Part shown: positions 28,179 through 37,249 of the stretch, one piece after another | How the letters are laid out: each line of letters begins with the position of its first letter | How positions within the stretch are numbered: the first letter of the stretch is position 1 | From: an uncultured Clostridia bacterium | GTDB lineage: Bacteria; Bacillota; Clostridia; TANB77; CAG-508 | DNA length: 64,000 nt | Assembly: GCA_928721915.1 (NCBI GenBank) | Contig: CAKMVZ010000001.1 | Location: 608,024-672,023 of the forward strand | Reading direction: 5' to 3' | Position numbers and translations under genes: made by a program | The notes under the pieces: generated by a model | Database searches by the model: none | Seen by the model: only the letters and a program-made list of their open reading frames with translations | Told to the model about the DNA's origin: nothing

Positions 28179-29803
28179 TTATTTTCTCCAATCCATACTT
28201 GTTTTTGGAGCAATTTGAGGTCTTTTTGTATTTAAAATTCTATATCTATTTTCGTTTTTCCAAATTGGTTTAACAGGATATGTCATATTGCTATTATATA
28301 ATAGAATTGGAACTCCAAATGATTTTGTTGATAAAATATAGCATAGATGAATAAAGATTCCAGCTGCAATTCCAAACAAACCGACAAATATATCCTAAAA
28401 TTATATATATAAATCTAAAAATTCTTACAGAAAACGAAAATGAAAAATCAGGTATTGCAAATTCAGAAATTCCAGTTAAAGCAACAATTATTACTAAAAT
28501 TGGACTTACAATGTTTGCAGTTACTGCAGCTTCTCCTAAAATTAAAGCTCCAACTATTCCGAATTGCTTGTCCAAAAGCCGATGGAACTCTTATACCAGC
28601 TTCTCTTATTAATTCAAATGAAAATTCCATTAATAATATTTCAAAAATTATAGGAAATGGTATTTTTTCTCTAGCTGCAACTATTGCAAATAAAAGTTCT
28701 GAAGGCATGAATTCATCATGAAATATAGTTAAAGCTAAATATAAGCCTGGTAAAAATAAGGTTACTAAAAGTGCAAAAACTCTAATTATTTTTAAAAAAT
28801 TAGCATAAATATAGTTTAAATTTAAGTCTTCGCTTGAAGATAAAAAATCAACCAAGAGGGCTGGTACTATTAAGCTATAAGGTGAACCATTTACTAAAAT
28901 TGCTACTCTACCACCTAATAAAAATTCAGCAGTTCTATCAGGTCTTTCTGTTGATACAATTTCTGGATATAAATTATTCAAATCATCTTTAATTAAATTT
29001 TCAAGTTGACCTGATGAAATTAAGCTATCTATATTTATTTTTGATATTCTACTTCTAACTTCATTTATTAAATCTTCATTTGCAATATTTTTCATATAAC
29101 AAACAGCAATAGGAGTTTTAGTGATTTTTCCAACATTTAAACTTTCTATGATTAGATTTTCATTATTTATAATTTTTCTAATTAATGAAGTATTTGTTCT
29201 AATATTTTCAACAAATGATTCATGAGAACCTCTTACTACATTTTCTGTTTGAGGTTCACTAATGCTTCTTCCTTCAAATTTTTTAACTTCAATACATAAG
29301 CATGAATCTAGAGTATCAACAAATAGTGCACAAAATCCAAAATTTATTTTTTCAAATATCTTTTCAAATTCTGTTTCAATTTTAATTGTATTTTGGGTAA
29401 TTATATTTTTTAATAGAAAATTTTTTAAATCAAATTTTTGTACATTTATTATTTTGCCTGTATTTTTTGATGCAGACATTTTAATTGAATTTCTAAGCAA
29501 AAGAGGAGATAATATAGATTCATTTATTGATTCTGAATTTACTAAACCATCAACAAAGATTAAGCATGATTTAAATTTTTTGTTTGCTATATTTATTTCA
29601 AATTCATGTAAATTAATATCACTATTTATTAATAAGTTATATTTAGATTTTAATATTTTTAAATTTTTTTCATATTCTGTATAAATATTTTTTGGAAGTT
29701 TTTCTTTTGTTTCAATATTATTTGGAGCATCTGATAGTATAAATTCATTTGTGTTTATAGGTTTATATGAGAATATATTTGAAAAAATATTTTTTATATT
29801 CAT
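28179..29803 (-). CDS. gerA: Spore germination receptor subunit, GerA type; two CGG+1 sites
   Basis: A 540-residue GerA/SpoVAF-family protein after correction. The N-terminal cytoplasmic half contains KFKSCLIFVDGLVNSESINE and EPQTENVVRGSHESFVENIR, the most conserved GerA segment, and the C-terminal half has several helices with LGGRVAILVNGSPYSLIVPA. The extra C lies at 28561 (ATT C GGA ATA, giving GQAIGIVGALILGEAAV) and 28383 (TGT C GGT TTG, giving YICGLFGIAAGIF), both in membrane segments. The protein ends with RPQIAPKTSMDWRK. Start ATG 29803 follows AGGAGG. A sigma-G-like promoter lies just upstream. Confidence 0.9.
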
Positions 29804-29832
29804 TTATAAAGCCTCCTCTAATTTCTAAAATT

Positions 29833-29861
29833 TAGTATGTACATAAAAAATAAAAAAATTC
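29833..29861 (-). promoter_or_regulatory. Sigma-G/F-like promoter of the ger operon
   Basis: On the minus strand GAATT (29861-29857), 17 bases, CATACTA (29839-29833). The -10 fits the forespore consensus well; the -35 differs in one base. Fits forespore expression of germination receptors. Confidence 0.5.
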
Positions 29862-29940
29862 ATGTAATCAAAATGTAATAAAAAAAGTGTTGATAATTTT
29901 ATTTTTTTTTTATAAAATAATAAAAAGAGAGGTAAAAATT

Positions 29941-30234
29941 ATGAGAAATGATAAAGGTGCAATTGCAATATTTACATTACTTGCAATGTTGTTTTTCTTA
30001 ATATTTGTTATGGTTGGATTTAATAATATTTCATCAAAAAGTAAAGTCCAAGTTGAAACTACAGGAGTTTTGCTGGATAGTTATAAATCAGATTCTAATT
30101 CAGAAGCTATTTTAGATGAGATTATGGCAGGAAATTTAAGTGAAGATGTTATAAAAACATCAGATGAAAGTAGTGTTTCAAATAAAAGTGGAAAATATAT
30201 TGCAATAAGTGGAAAAATTTATAAGATACCTTAA
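29941..30234 (+). CDS. Small single-helix anchored protein (97 aa)
   Basis: ATG 29941 follows AGAGAGG. The protein starts MRNDKGAIAIFTLLAMLFFL, a short leader and one membrane helix (residues 7-25), then about 70 polar residues (ETTGVLLDSYKSDSNSEAIL). The opening resembles pseudopilin or TadE-like N-termini, but no cleavage motif is certain. It lies divergently from the ger operon and 76 bases before spoIVA. Function unknown. Confidence 0.65.
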   Translation: MRNDKGAIAIFTLLAMLFFLIFVMVGFNNISSKSKVQVETTGVLLDSYKSDSNSEAILDEIMAGNLSEDVIKTSDESSVSNKSGKYIAISGKIYKIP

Positions 30235-30310
30235 AAAATTAGTAATAAAAAGATTTAACCCTAATATACTTGTATTAAAGATGTACTTATGTATAGGAGG
30301 GTTATTTTTT

Positions 30311-31789
30311 ATGGAGAATTTAAGTGTATATCAAGATATATCTAAAAGAACTGGTGGAGATATATACATTGGAGTGGTGGGACCTGTAAGGACTGGAAAA
30401 TCTACATTTATTAAAAATTTTATGGAACTTTTGGTACTTCCTAATATTGATGATATTTACAAGAAAGAAAGATCAATTGATGAATTGCCACAAAGTGCAG
30501 GTGGAAAAACTATTATGACAACTGAGCCAAAGTTTATTCCAAATGAAGCAGTTGAAATAAAATTAGATGACAATATTAAAATGAAAGCAAGGCTTGTAGA
30601 TTGTGTTGGATATTTAGTAAATAATGCAATAGGTCATATGGAAAATGATATGCCAAGGATGGTTAAAACTCCTTGGTCTGATGATGAAATGCCATTTGAG
30701 CTTGCGGCAGAACTTGGAACTAAAAAAGTTATAACAGAGCATTCAACAATTGGGATAGTTATTTCGACAGATGGAAGTATAACAGATATCCCTAGAGAAG
30801 ATTATATTCAAGCAGAAGAAAGAGTAGTTTCAGAACTTAAAGCATTAAATAAGCCTTTTGTAATGGTTTTAAATACGGCTTTTCCATATAGTGATGAAAC
30901 AATTCGCTTAGCAAAAGAACTAGAAGAAAAATATGAAACACAAGTAATTCCTATGAGTTGCTTAAATATGACTATTGCTGATGTTAATAATATTTTTACA
31001 AAACTTTTATATGAATTTTTAATTGAAAGAATTAATATTAATCTTCCAAAATGGGTTAATGGATTAAGTATCGACAATCCTTTAAAAAATGATTTATTTG
31101 AGAAAATAAAAGATACTTTTAAAGATGTTAAACGTATAAAAGATGTAAAAGAAAATTATAAATTGCTTTTAGAAAATGAAAATATCAAAGATGTTCAAAT
31201 TGGTGAAATAAATTTAGGAACTGGAATTATTACTGTAAATATTCAGTTAAATGATTGCTTATTTTATAATATTTTAAGTGAAATTACTGGTGTAGATATA
31301 AGAAATGAGGGAGAATTATTTAAATGTATAACAGAGTTTTCAAAAGTTAAAAAAGAATATGATAAGATGTCATATGCAATACATGAAGTTTATGAAAGAG
31401 GTTATGGAATTGTTACTCCTACAATGGATGACTTGATTTTAGAAGAACCAGAAATTGTAAAACAAGGTCAAAAATATGGAGTAAAATTAAAAGCAAAGGC
31501 TCCATCAATTCATATGTTAAAAATTGATACAGAAACAGAAGTTTCACCAATAGTTGGTAGTGAAAAGCAATCAGAAGAATTAGTTAAATATTTACTTTCA
31601 GAATTTGAAAACGATCCTCAAAAGATTTGGGAGTCTAATATATTTGGAAAGAGCTTACATGAGCTTGTAAATGAAGGTTTGCAAAATAAGCTTGCAAGAA
31701 TGCCTGAGGATGCGCAGAATAAATTAAGAGACACTCTTCAGAGAATAGTAAATGAGGGTAGTGGTGGGCTTATATGCATAATATTATAA
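30311..31789 (+). CDS. spoIVA: Stage IV sporulation protein A
   Basis: A 492-residue ATPase that polymerises on the forespore surface as the base layer of the spore coat. ATG 30311 follows AGGAGGG. The P-loop is GPVRTGKSTF near residue 25, followed by the characteristic ELPQSAGGKTIMTTEPKFIP and the LVDCVGYLV segment. The C-terminal domain ends GLICIIL, as in the family, where the end anchors to SpoVM-marked membrane. A SipL-like gene, the known partner, lies at 52346. No CGG+1 site. Its presence shows that the organism forms endospores. Confidence 0.96.
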   Translation: MENLSVYQDISKRTGGDIYIGVVGPVRTGKSTFIKNFMELLVLPNIDDIYKKERSIDELPQSAGGKTIMTTEPKFIPNEAVEIKLDDNIKMKARLVDCVGYLVNNAIGHMENDMPRMVKTPWSDDEMPFELAAELGTKKVITEHSTIGIVISTDGSITDIPREDYIQAEERVVSELKALNKPFVMVLNTAFPYSDETIRLAKELEEKYETQVIPMSCLNMTIADVNNIFTKLLYEFLIERININLPKWVNGLSIDNPLKNDLFEKIKDTFKDVKRIKDVKENYKLLLENENIKDVQIGEINLGTGIITVNIQLNDCLFYNILSEITGVDIRNEGELFKCITEFSKVKKEYDKMSYAIHEVYERGYGIVTPTMDDLILEEPEIVKQGQKYGVKLKAKAPSIHMLKIDTETEVSPIVGSEKQSEELVKYLLSEFENDPQKIWESNIFGKSLHELVNEGLQNKLARMPEDAQNKLRDTLQRIVNEGSGGLICIIL

Positions 31790-31804
31790 TTTTATAGTTA
31801 AAAT

Positions 31805-31859
31805 TATCTCTTAAAAGAAAAGTAAAGTTAAAAAATTTCTTTTAAGGGATATTTTTTGT
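31805..31859 (+). terminator. Terminator after spoIVA (repeated type)
   Basis: ATCTCTTAAAAGAAA pairs with TTTCTTTTAAGGGAT, followed by T6. Marks the left edge of composite repeat copy B, as the like hairpin at 22191 does for copy A. Confidence 0.85.
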
Positions 31860-31912
31860 TTATAAATTAATATTTTTGTTGGCATAAATTTAAATTAGTT
31901 TTGTTTAGAGGT

Positions 31913-32083
31913 GTGAGACTGCTTTTTTAGCAACATATATTTATTTTTGTGTAGTGAGACTACTTTTCAGTAGCATATATTTGCTTTTTTTGCAGAGAGA
32001 CCGCTTTTTAGTAGCATATATTTGTTTTTTGCAGTGAAACCGCTTTTTTAGTTGTATATATTTGATTTAGAAGAGTGAATCCG
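31913..32083 (+). repeat. Tandem ~40-bp repeats (copy B, five units)
   Basis: Units begin at 31913, 31954, 31995, 32034 and 32075, with GTGAGACYRCTTTT...CATATATTTG. Sequence differs from copy A at scattered places, so the copies have diverged. Confidence 0.85.
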
Positions 32084-32238
32084 CTTTTAAGGGTTTATAT
32101 TTTTTAAAAGGGCAAAATCCCTACTTCGAAGAAAATGTAATCTTGATGGTTTTTGGGACCCTCAAGATAACATTTTCTAACTCGCTGGTCCCCACACAAG
32201 TTTTGCTTATCCTTTTAAAAAATATAAACCCTTAAAAG
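32084..32238 (+). repeat. 155-bp palindromic element (copy B)
   Basis: Same 28-base outer arms, inner stem and the CTCGCTGGTCCCCACACAAG segment as 22423-22583, with a short deletion in the inner loop (TTTTGGGACC here). Confidence 0.85.
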
Positions 32239-32657
32239 CTACTTTGTACTTTAAAATAAGTAATTGCAAAAATGTTTTAAGGGATGTTTTAAGGGACGTG
32301 TTTAAAAAGCATGTTAATTTGATAAATTTAATTAAGGGCTTTGGGTATTTGAATTGAACTCAAAAAGTGTTTTTGGATTTAATTCAGTTTTTCAAAGCTC
32401 TTTTGTTATTGTTATGACGTAAAATGTCATAATGTTTTTTTAATAAATTTCATAAATATTTTTAAAAAATCTATTTACAATTTAAAGCTAGCGTGATAAA
32501 ATACTTGCAATTTAATTTTTGCAAATTTTAATATGCAATTTCAAATATTGTTTTATTCAAAAAACAATTTAATTCTAAAGGCTCATTTCTAGCCTAATAT
32601 TTCAAATTTTAAATGAAATTAAAAACATATAAAGAAAAATATAGATGTAAGGAGAAT
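32239..32657 (+). other. Intergenic DNA after copy B
   Basis: Holds GGGACGTGTTTAAAAAGCA shared with copy A, then a promoter-like TTTACA-N17-TAAAAT at about 32473-32501 whose AGCGTGATAAAATA core recurs near 54570-54600. Two short hairpins. No gene seen before the Rpn-type gene. Confidence 0.5.
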
Positions 32658-33622
32658 ATGTATAATGTTTGTATGTTCATTGTGCATAAATTTTATATGA
32701 TGAATGATGAATTAAAAAATTATACAGAAGAAGCTAAAAAGGCGGTAGTGCCAACAAATGATTTTGTATTTAAAAGAATATTTGGAATGGAGGGAAATGA
32801 GGAATAACGAAAGATTTATTAAGTGCTATAATAGAAGATGAAATAGTATCAATAAATTTAGAAAAAACACTAATAATGAATGGAGATATTATAGATGATA
32901 AAACAAACATATTAGATATAAGAGCAGAATTAAATAATAAAATAAAAGTAGATATAGAAGTTCAAATGGCTTCACAAGATTACATAGAAGAAAGAATACT
33001 ATATTATTGGGCAAAATTATATACAAGAACAGTGTTAAAAGGTGAGATATATGAAGAAGCAAAAAGAACAATAGCAATATTAATAGCAAATTTTGAAATA
33101 GATAATTTAAAAGAAATAGAGAAATATCATACTAAATGGAAGATATTAGAAACAGAAATAAGTAAAAAAGTCTTGACAGAGAAATTTGAAATTGATATTA
33201 TTGAGTTACCGAAAGCGAAGAAAATTTTGGAAAATAAAAGGATGAAACCCGAAAATCCAAAATTACTAACATGGGTAAAATTTTTAATAAATCCAGAGAG
33301 TTTGGGGGTGGCTGAGATGGATGAAAATGAAGAAGTAAAAAAAGCAAATGAAGAGTTAGAAAAATTAAAACAAGATGAAATAAATTCATGGTATGCCTTA
33401 AGAAGGCAAGGAGCAGTAGTAGATGAGAAACTAAGATTAAGCTATGCAACTAGAAAAGGCCTTGAACAAGGATTAGAACAAGGAATTGCACAGGGAGAAA
33501 AATCAAAACAAATAGAAATAGCTAAAAAATTGTTAAAAGAAAAAGTAGATATAAAAATTATAATTTCAGCTACAGGGCTTAGCAAAGAAGAAATTGAAGA
33601 ATTAAAAAAAGAAGTAGAATAA
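32658..33622 (+). pseudogene. Rpn-family PD-(D/E)XK nuclease, frame broken
   Basis: Recombination-promoting nuclease / transposase-like family. The first part reads VVPTNDFVFKRIFGMEGNEE and stops at 32805; the rest (ILDIRAELNNKIKVDIEVQM, then ERILYYWAKLYTRTVLKGE) lies in another frame from about 32806. The break is GAGGAATAACG, where one A too few explains it, so it is not a CGG+1 site. The catalytic D...ExQ residues (ILDIRAE, DIEVQ) are kept. The C-terminus has the Gln/Gly repeat LEQGLEQGIAQGEK usual in this family. Either an inactivated copy or one base error. Mobile-type gene next to the composite repeat. Confidence 0.75.
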
Positions 33623-33626
33623 AAAT

Positions 33627-33682
33627 AATCTCTTAAGAGAAAACTAAGCCTAAAAGACAAAATTTTCTTTTAAGAGATTTTT
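33627..33682 (+). terminator. Terminator (repeated type)
   Basis: AATCTCTTAAGAGAAAA pairs with TTTTCTTTTAAGAGATT, then TTTTGTG. Confidence 0.8.
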
Positions 33683-33737
33683 GTGTAAGTACTATAAAAT
33701 TTTTTATTTAAAAAGATGAAAACAATATAAAAAAGCG

Positions 33738-33766
33738 TTGACTTTTTGGTGTTTTGCTGATATAAT
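33738..33766 (+). promoter_or_regulatory. Promoter of rpsB-tsf
   Basis: TTGACT at 33738-33743, 17-base spacer, TATAAT at 33761-33766. The 180-base leader that follows contains a short GGCGTGTGCC hairpin with T5 near 33826-33845, possibly an autogenous control element. Confidence 0.75.
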
Positions 33767-33950
33767 AATTTCCGTTGTAGTTTTTGATTTATTACTACAA
33801 TTATCCCACATGCGTTATTTAGTTTTAGGCGTGTGCCTTTTTAAGTAAATTTTTTATGCTTAAAATGGTGGTTTAAAGCGATATAAACTTAAAATGAAAG
33901 TTTATTGAAAAATTCGCAGAGGAAAAACATTTATTAAGGAGGAATTTAAA

Positions 33951-34736
33951 ATGGCAGTAGTTGCAATGAAACAATTACTAGAAGCTGGTGTTCATTTTGG
34001 ACATCAAACAAGAAGATGGGATCCTAAAATGGCTGAATATATTTTTCAAGCAAGAAATGGTATCCACATTATTGATTTATCAAAAACATCAAAAAAATTA
34101 GACGAAGCATATAACTTCGTTAGAGAACAAGCAGAAGAAGGAAAAACAGTTCTATTTGTTGGAACTAAAAAACAAGCTCAAGAATGTATTAAAGAAGCAG
34201 CAGAAAAATGTAATATGTACTATGTTGACCAAAGATGGTTAGGTGGTATGCTTACAAACTTTGATACAATTCAAAGCAGAGTAAAAAGATTAGAAGATTT
34301 AGAAACAATGGAACAAGATGGAACTTTTGAAGTTTTACCTAAAAAAGAAGTAATTTTACTTAAAAAAGAAATGGAAAAATTACAAAGAAATCTTGGTGGA
34401 ATTAAAGAAATGAAAGAATTACCAGGTGTTATGTTTGTTGTTGATCCTAAAAAAGAAAGAATTGCTGTTTTAGAAGCTAAAAAATTAGGTATTCCAGTCG
34501 TAGGACTAGTTGATACAAACTGTAATCCAGAAGAAGTAGATTTTGCAATTCCTGGAAATGATGATGCTATAAGAGCTGTAAAATTAATAGCTGATGTTAT
34601 GGCAAATGCAGTTATTGAAGGTAGACAAGGTGTTGATGGAGAAATTCCATCTACTGAAACAGAAGAAATTCCTGCTTCAGAAGAAGCTACATCAGAAGAA
34701 AAATCAATGGAAGAAGTTGCTTCAGAAGAAGAATAA
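33951..34736 (+). CDS. rpsB: 30S ribosomal protein S2
   Basis: A 261-residue S2, a late-assembling small-subunit protein needed for S1 binding and initiation. Family motifs MKQLLEAGVHFGHQTRRWDP, GTKKQAQECIKEAAEKC and DQRWLGGMLTN are present. The last 30 residues are an acidic Glu/Ser tail beyond the core. Perfect AAGGAGG ribosome site. Cotranscribed with tsf, 76 bases downstream. It has no CGG codon of any kind in frame, in line with the absence of shift sites from the translation genes rpsB and tsf. Confidence 0.97.
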   Translation: MAVVAMKQLLEAGVHFGHQTRRWDPKMAEYIFQARNGIHIIDLSKTSKKLDEAYNFVREQAEEGKTVLFVGTKKQAQECIKEAAEKCNMYYVDQRWLGGMLTNFDTIQSRVKRLEDLETMEQDGTFEVLPKKEVILLKKEMEKLQRNLGGIKEMKELPGVMFVVDPKKERIAVLEAKKLGIPVVGLVDTNCNPEEVDFAIPGNDDAIRAVKLIADVMANAVIEGRQGVDGEIPSTETEEIPASEEATSEEKSMEEVASEEE

Positions 34737-34812
34737 TTTTTATAAAAATTTAAAATATTAGGAGTTTATAAAAGTATATTTTTTATAAACATAAAATAAG
34801 GAGGAATAAATT

Positions 34813-35688
34813 ATGATTAGTGCTGCTATGGTTAAAGAGTTAAGAGAAAAAACTGGTGCTGGTATGATGGACTGCAAAAAAGTTTTAACTGAAACTGATG
34901 GAGATATGGAAAAAGCATCTGAGCTATTAAGAGAAAGAGGAATAGCTAAAGCTGCTAAAAAATCAGGAAGAGTAGCTGCTGAAGGCTTAGTTGATAGCTA
35001 TGTTTCAGATGATAGAAAAGTTGGAAGTATAGTTGAAATAAATGCAGAAACTGACTTTGTTGCAAAAAACGAAGAATTTAAAGCATTTGTTAAAGATATA
35101 GCAAAAATAGTTGCTCTTCAAAATCCAGCTGATTTAGATAGCTTACTTAATGCAAAATATTTAGATTCAGAGAAAACAGTTTCAGAAGTTTTAACAGATA
35201 AAATTGCTACAATTGGTGAAAATATGTCAATTAGAAGATTCGCAAGATTTGAAACTGAAGGTTTAGTTGAAAGCTATATTCATGGAGAAGGAAAAATTGC
35301 AGTTTTAGTTGATTTTTCTAAAGGAAATGAAACAACTGCAAGAGATATATGTATGCAAATAGCTGCTGCAAGACCTGAATATGTTTGCGAAAAAGAGGTT
35401 CCAGAAGATGTTGTAAATAAAGAAATGGAAATTTTAAAAGCACAAGCTATGAATGAAGGAAAACCTGCTGAAATAGCTGAAAAAATGGTTAAAGGTAGAA
35501 TTGGAAAATTCTATTCAGAAATTTGTTTAGTAGATCAACCATTTGTTAAAAATCCAGATCAAAAAGTTTCAGAAGTTTTAAAATCAAATGATTGCGAAAT
35601 TGTAAGATTTGCAAGATTTGAAAAAGGCGAAGGAATTGAGAAAAAAGAAGAAAACTTCGCTGAAGAAGTTATGAAACAATTAAAATAA
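34813..35688 (+). CDS. tsf: Elongation factor Ts
   Basis: A 291-residue EF-Ts, the nucleotide exchange factor for EF-Tu. The N-terminal UBA-like module MVKELREKTGAGMMDCKKVL and the core segment VEINAETDFVAKNEEF are diagnostic, as is RFARFE in both core subdomains. Ribosome site AAGGAGG. It ends the rpsB-tsf unit with a clear terminator at 35699-35734. No CGG+1 site. Confidence 0.97.
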   Translation: MISAAMVKELREKTGAGMMDCKKVLTETDGDMEKASELLRERGIAKAAKKSGRVAAEGLVDSYVSDDRKVGSIVEINAETDFVAKNEEFKAFVKDIAKIVALQNPADLDSLLNAKYLDSEKTVSEVLTDKIATIGENMSIRRFARFETEGLVESYIHGEGKIAVLVDFSKGNETTARDICMQIAAARPEYVCEKEVPEDVVNKEMEILKAQAMNEGKPAEIAEKMVKGRIGKFYSEICLVDQPFVKNPDQKVSEVLKSNDCEIVRFARFEKGEGIEKKEENFAEEVMKQLK

Positions 35689-35698
35689 AAAAATTATA

Positions 35699-35734
35699 AA
35701 AATCTCTACTTTTTAAAAGTAGAGATTTTTTTTA
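35699..35734 (+). terminator. Terminator of rpsB-tsf
   Basis: AAATCTCTACTTT pairs with AAAGTAGAGATTT, then T8. Confidence 0.9.
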
Positions 35735-35804
35735 TGAATTTTAGGTAGATTAATTAGTGTTTATTTGATATAATTATTATATAATAAATTTTTAAGGAGT
35801 TTTT

Positions 35805-36101
35805 ATGAATAATTATAAAAAAGCTTTGATAGAAAACGATTTAATAAAGGCGATTATGGCTTTTCATGACTGTGATGATAAAGAAAAAAGAGAAAATTAT
35901 GTAAGAGAATATTTTTTAGATTTTTGTGATAATTATGATATAAATAAAGAAGAAGCGTTAAAATTATTAGAAGATTTTTTTGAGTCAAAAAGGAAAAATA
36001 CAATATTTAAATATGAATATTATAAAGATTTAAAATCGATAATTTTTCCAGAAAATAATGAAAAAAATAAAAATTTAGAGGATGATGATGAAAGAATATA
36101 A
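35805..36101 (+). CDS. Unknown acidic/basic helical protein (98 aa)
   Basis: ATG 35805 follows AAGGAG. The protein is helical and highly charged (KAIMAFHDCDDKEKRENYVR; LLEDFFESKRKN), with no signal, membrane helix or recognised motif. It ends nine bases before the S66 peptidase start and so is probably cotranscribed with it. I do not recognise it. Confidence 0.6.
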   Translation: MNNYKKALIENDLIKAIMAFHDCDDKEKRENYVREYFLDFCDNYDINKEEALKLLEDFFESKRKNTIFKYEYYKDLKSIIFPENNEKNKNLEDDDERI

Positions 36102-36110
36102 GGAGGTTTT

Positions 36111-37145
36111 ATGAGATATCCAAAAGCTTTGAAAAAAGGAGATTGTATTGGAATTACGGCTCCTTCTTGTGGAATAAAGGAAGAAGATTTTTTAAGAATA
36201 GATAATGCCAAGAAACAATTAGAAGAGAAGGGATTTAGAGTAATAGAAACTCCAAATGTTAGAACGAATTTTAAAGGTAGAAGTTCTAGTAAAGAGGAAA
36301 GAGCAAAAGAATTTATGGAGCTATGGAAAAATCCAGAAGTAAAATCTATAATTTTAGCAAATGGTGGAGATTTCTTATGCGAAATGTTAGATATTCTTGA
36401 TTTTAAAAAAATAAAAAATATGGAGCCAAAGTGGATACAAGGCTTTTCAGATTGTACAATTTTAAGCTATGTTTTTACTCTAAATTTAGATATTGCAACT
36501 ATTTATGGACCAACTTATAAAGCTTTTGGTATGAATAATTGGCATATTAGTTTAGAAAATTCAATTAATCTTATGCAAAATAAGGAAATAATTCAAAATT
36601 CTTATGAGAAATATCAAGAATTTAAAGGGTTTGATGTTGAAGATGAAAATAAAGATTTATATTCTGGTTATGATTTAACAAAAAAAGTAGAATGGAAAAA
36701 TTTAAAAAATGAAAAAACTATAGAATTTACTGGTAGAGCAATTGGAGGATGTTTTGATGTTATTAAAAATTTAATTGGAACAAAATATGATAAAGTAAAA
36801 GAATTTATAAAAAAATATAAAGATGATGGTATAGTATGGTTTTTAGAAGTATTTGAAGCAAGTACTCCTAGTTTATTTTGTAATTTATGGCAAATGAAAA
36901 ATGCAGGATATTTTGAAAACTGCAAAGGAATAATTTTTGGTAGACCATTAATGGTAAGAAAAGATTATGATATTTCTTATGAAGAAACTATTAAAGATAT
37001 ATTTAAAGGTGAAAAATTCCCAGTAATTTTAGATGCAGATATTGGTCATGTTCCACCACAAATTCCAATTGTAACAGGTTCAATTATTAGTGCAAAATCT
37101 CAAAATGGAAAAGGAGAAATAAAAACTTTTTTAAATAGAAATTAA
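36111..37145 (+). CDS. S66-family peptidase (LD-carboxypeptidase / MccF-like)
   Basis: A 344-residue serine peptidase of family S66, which includes muropeptide LD-carboxypeptidases and MccF microcin-resistance enzymes. The N-terminal GDCIGITAPSCGI, the ILANGGDFLCEML segment and the nucleophile elbow GFSDCT are visible, with the Glu/His partners in WFLEVFEAS and ADIGHVPPQ. Length and the lid region near residues 170-210 are closer to MccF-type members. Probable role in cell-wall turnover or detoxifying peptide conjugates. ATG 36111 has AAGGAGG. Confidence 0.85.
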   Translation: MRYPKALKKGDCIGITAPSCGIKEEDFLRIDNAKKQLEEKGFRVIETPNVRTNFKGRSSSKEERAKEFMELWKNPEVKSIILANGGDFLCEMLDILDFKKIKNMEPKWIQGFSDCTILSYVFTLNLDIATIYGPTYKAFGMNNWHISLENSINLMQNKEIIQNSYEKYQEFKGFDVEDENKDLYSGYDLTKKVEWKNLKNEKTIEFTGRAIGGCFDVIKNLIGTKYDKVKEFIKKYKDDGIVWFLEVFEASTPSLFCNLWQMKNAGYFENCKGIIFGRPLMVRKDYDISYEETIKDIFKGEKFPVILDADIGHVPPQIPIVTGSIISAKSQNGKGEIKTFLNRN

Positions 37146-37249
37146 GAATTTTTATATTGACTTTTTGTTATATTTAGATATAATATATTTGATATTTTAA
37201 GTAAAATAAGCTTTTAAAATAAGTACTTTAAGGAGGAAAAGTAAAAACC

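Noticed and set aside
27167..29684. Plus-strand open frames across the ger operon
   Set aside because: Antisense to well-identified ger genes and without start signals.
22294..32083. CRISPR array
   Set aside because: Units of about 40 bases repeat end to end with no unique spacers and no cas genes nearby.
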